DNA of 64,000 bases from Microbacterium limosum. GTDB taxonomy: Bacteria > Actinomycetota > Actinomycetes > Actinomycetales > Microbacteriaceae. Below are positions 63,627-64,000 of this stretch, in pieces (the stretch's first letter is position 1; every line of letters begins with the position of its first letter). The stretch lies in NCBI RefSeq assembly GCF_036324365.1, contig NZ_CP137080.1:248001-312000 (forward strand), written 5' to 3'. The position numbers and the translations under genes were made by a program. The notes beneath the pieces are model-generated. The model was not told the origin of the DNA. It did not search any database and was given only the letters and a program-made list of their open reading frames with translations.

Positions 63627-64000
63627 TCAGGCGACGAGGGCGCCGGCGCCCGCCGCGACGAGCTCGAGCGTCTGCGCGCGGCCGCCCGCGGCATCCATCG
63701 GCTCACCGTCGTACGCCGCGGCGACGGGGGCCAGCATGACCTCGTCGACGCCGTGGCGGGCGGCGAAGGCCGCGACATCCGCCGCGACCTGCTCGCCGGT
63801 GCCGACGAACCACCGCTGCCTCGCCGACGCGACGAACGACTCGGCGAGGGGATCCATCGGGGCGGCGGCGGCCTGCTCCACCGTCTCGAGCGGGATGAGC
63901 GGCTTGTTCGTGCGCAGCCGTGCCATCATGCGCAACTGCGGCAGCGCCCGCGCCTCGGCCTCCTCGAGCGTGGGGGACGCGACGGCGTTGACCGTGACGA
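63627..64000 (-). CDS. LLM-class flavin-dependent oxidoreductase, C-terminal part only
   Basis: The open frame runs off the right edge. The visible ~123 residues ([37 protein letters not shown], then [30 protein letters not shown]) match the C-terminus of bacterial-luciferase-like monooxygenases of the MsnO8 type. The N-terminus and start are outside the window, so substrate and cofactor (FMN or F420) cannot be judged. Confidence 0.85.
   Translation of the reverse strand, partial: VTVNAVASPTLEEAEARALPQLRMMARLRTNKPLIPLETVEQAAAAPMDPLAESFVASARQRWFVGTGEQVAADVAAFAARHGVDEVMLAPVAAAYDGEPMDAAGGRAQTLELVAAGAGALVA

Noticed and set aside
60641..63778. A 1045-codon extension of phosphoglucomutase
   Set aside because: Pgm motifs begin at the ATG at 62281 with a leaderless promoter. 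The upstream part is Arg/Pro-rich shadow sequence opposite pheA.
1..64000. CRISPR arrays, prophage or integrase genes
   Set aside because: No regularly spaced repeats of 25-40 bp and no cas, integrase, capsid or transposase-like proteins were seen.

Overview
The window is about 70% GC and densely packed. Genes sit in tight, translationally coupled runs (ATGA, GTGA or TGATG overlaps), and no gap exceeds about 225 bp. The gene content and protein signatures point to an actinobacterium, most likely Microbacteriaceae and close to Microbacterium. These include F420 genes, a TPP-riboswitch YkoEDC transporter, a circularly permuted ATP-grasp/alpha-E/transglutaminase locus, PutA and an LssY_C protein. 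This placement is an inference from sequence style and was not confirmed by a search. I saw no rRNA, tRNA, CRISPR array, phage or transposase gene.

Layout. 1-5.3 kb (minus): an F420 operon of cofE, fbiC, a Baeyer-Villiger-type monooxygenase and an Fgd-like dehydrogenase. 5.4-14.1 kb: small or membrane proteins, an ABC-2 exporter, a HIBYL-CoA-hydrolase-like enzyme, a J-domain protein and a D,D-carboxypeptidase. 14.2-17.2 kb: TPP riboswitch and ykoEDC (HMP/thiamine ECF transporter). 17.3-19.7 kb: three acyl-CoA/beta-oxidation-type genes. 19.9-24.6 kb: Nudix, rlmN, a LysR regulator and two aldo/keto reductases. 24.8-28.1 kb: a UbiB-type kinase and a wrecked ABC transporter. 28.3-33.7 kb: propionate (2-methylcitrate) catabolism (gntR-prpD-prpB-prpC) and a thiolase. 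33.9-38.6 kb: an etfB relic, a cytochrome b561-like protein, a two-component system with a DUF4097-like protein, and a GNAT enzyme. 38.7-45.9 kb: a thioesterase, putA, ddaH, rocD (Pro/Arg/Orn catabolism) and a small CxxC protein. 46-50.7 kb: a damaged molybdopterin oxidoreductase and the ATP-grasp/alpha-E/transglutaminase locus. 50.6-55.4 kb: MFS/MarR, a lipase-like hydrolase, a lipoate ligase and an orphan DNA methyltransferase. 55.4-62.3 kb: TetR, galT-galK, LacI, glycerate kinase and phosphoglucomutase. 62.4-64 kb: a response-regulator relic, pheA and the end of an LLM-family flavin enzyme.

Four patterns stand out. (1) The CofH half of FbiC lacks the CxxxCxxC iron-sulfur motif although the frame is open, so FO synthesis from this gene alone is doubtful. 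(2) Several genes are reduced to remnants that keep their promoters: an ABC transporter fused by deletion, a molybdopterin oxidoreductase missing its Cys loop and membrane domain, a 29-codon etfB 5' end and a 39-codon response-regulator 5' end. (3) More than 20 genes have a TAnnnT-type -10 box exactly 6-8 nt before the start codon, implying leaderless transcription. (4) Two families of short intergenic inverted-repeat elements are present, one copy sitting between 31-bp direct repeats, and the heptamer GGATGCC/GGCATCC is strongly over-represented on both strands.
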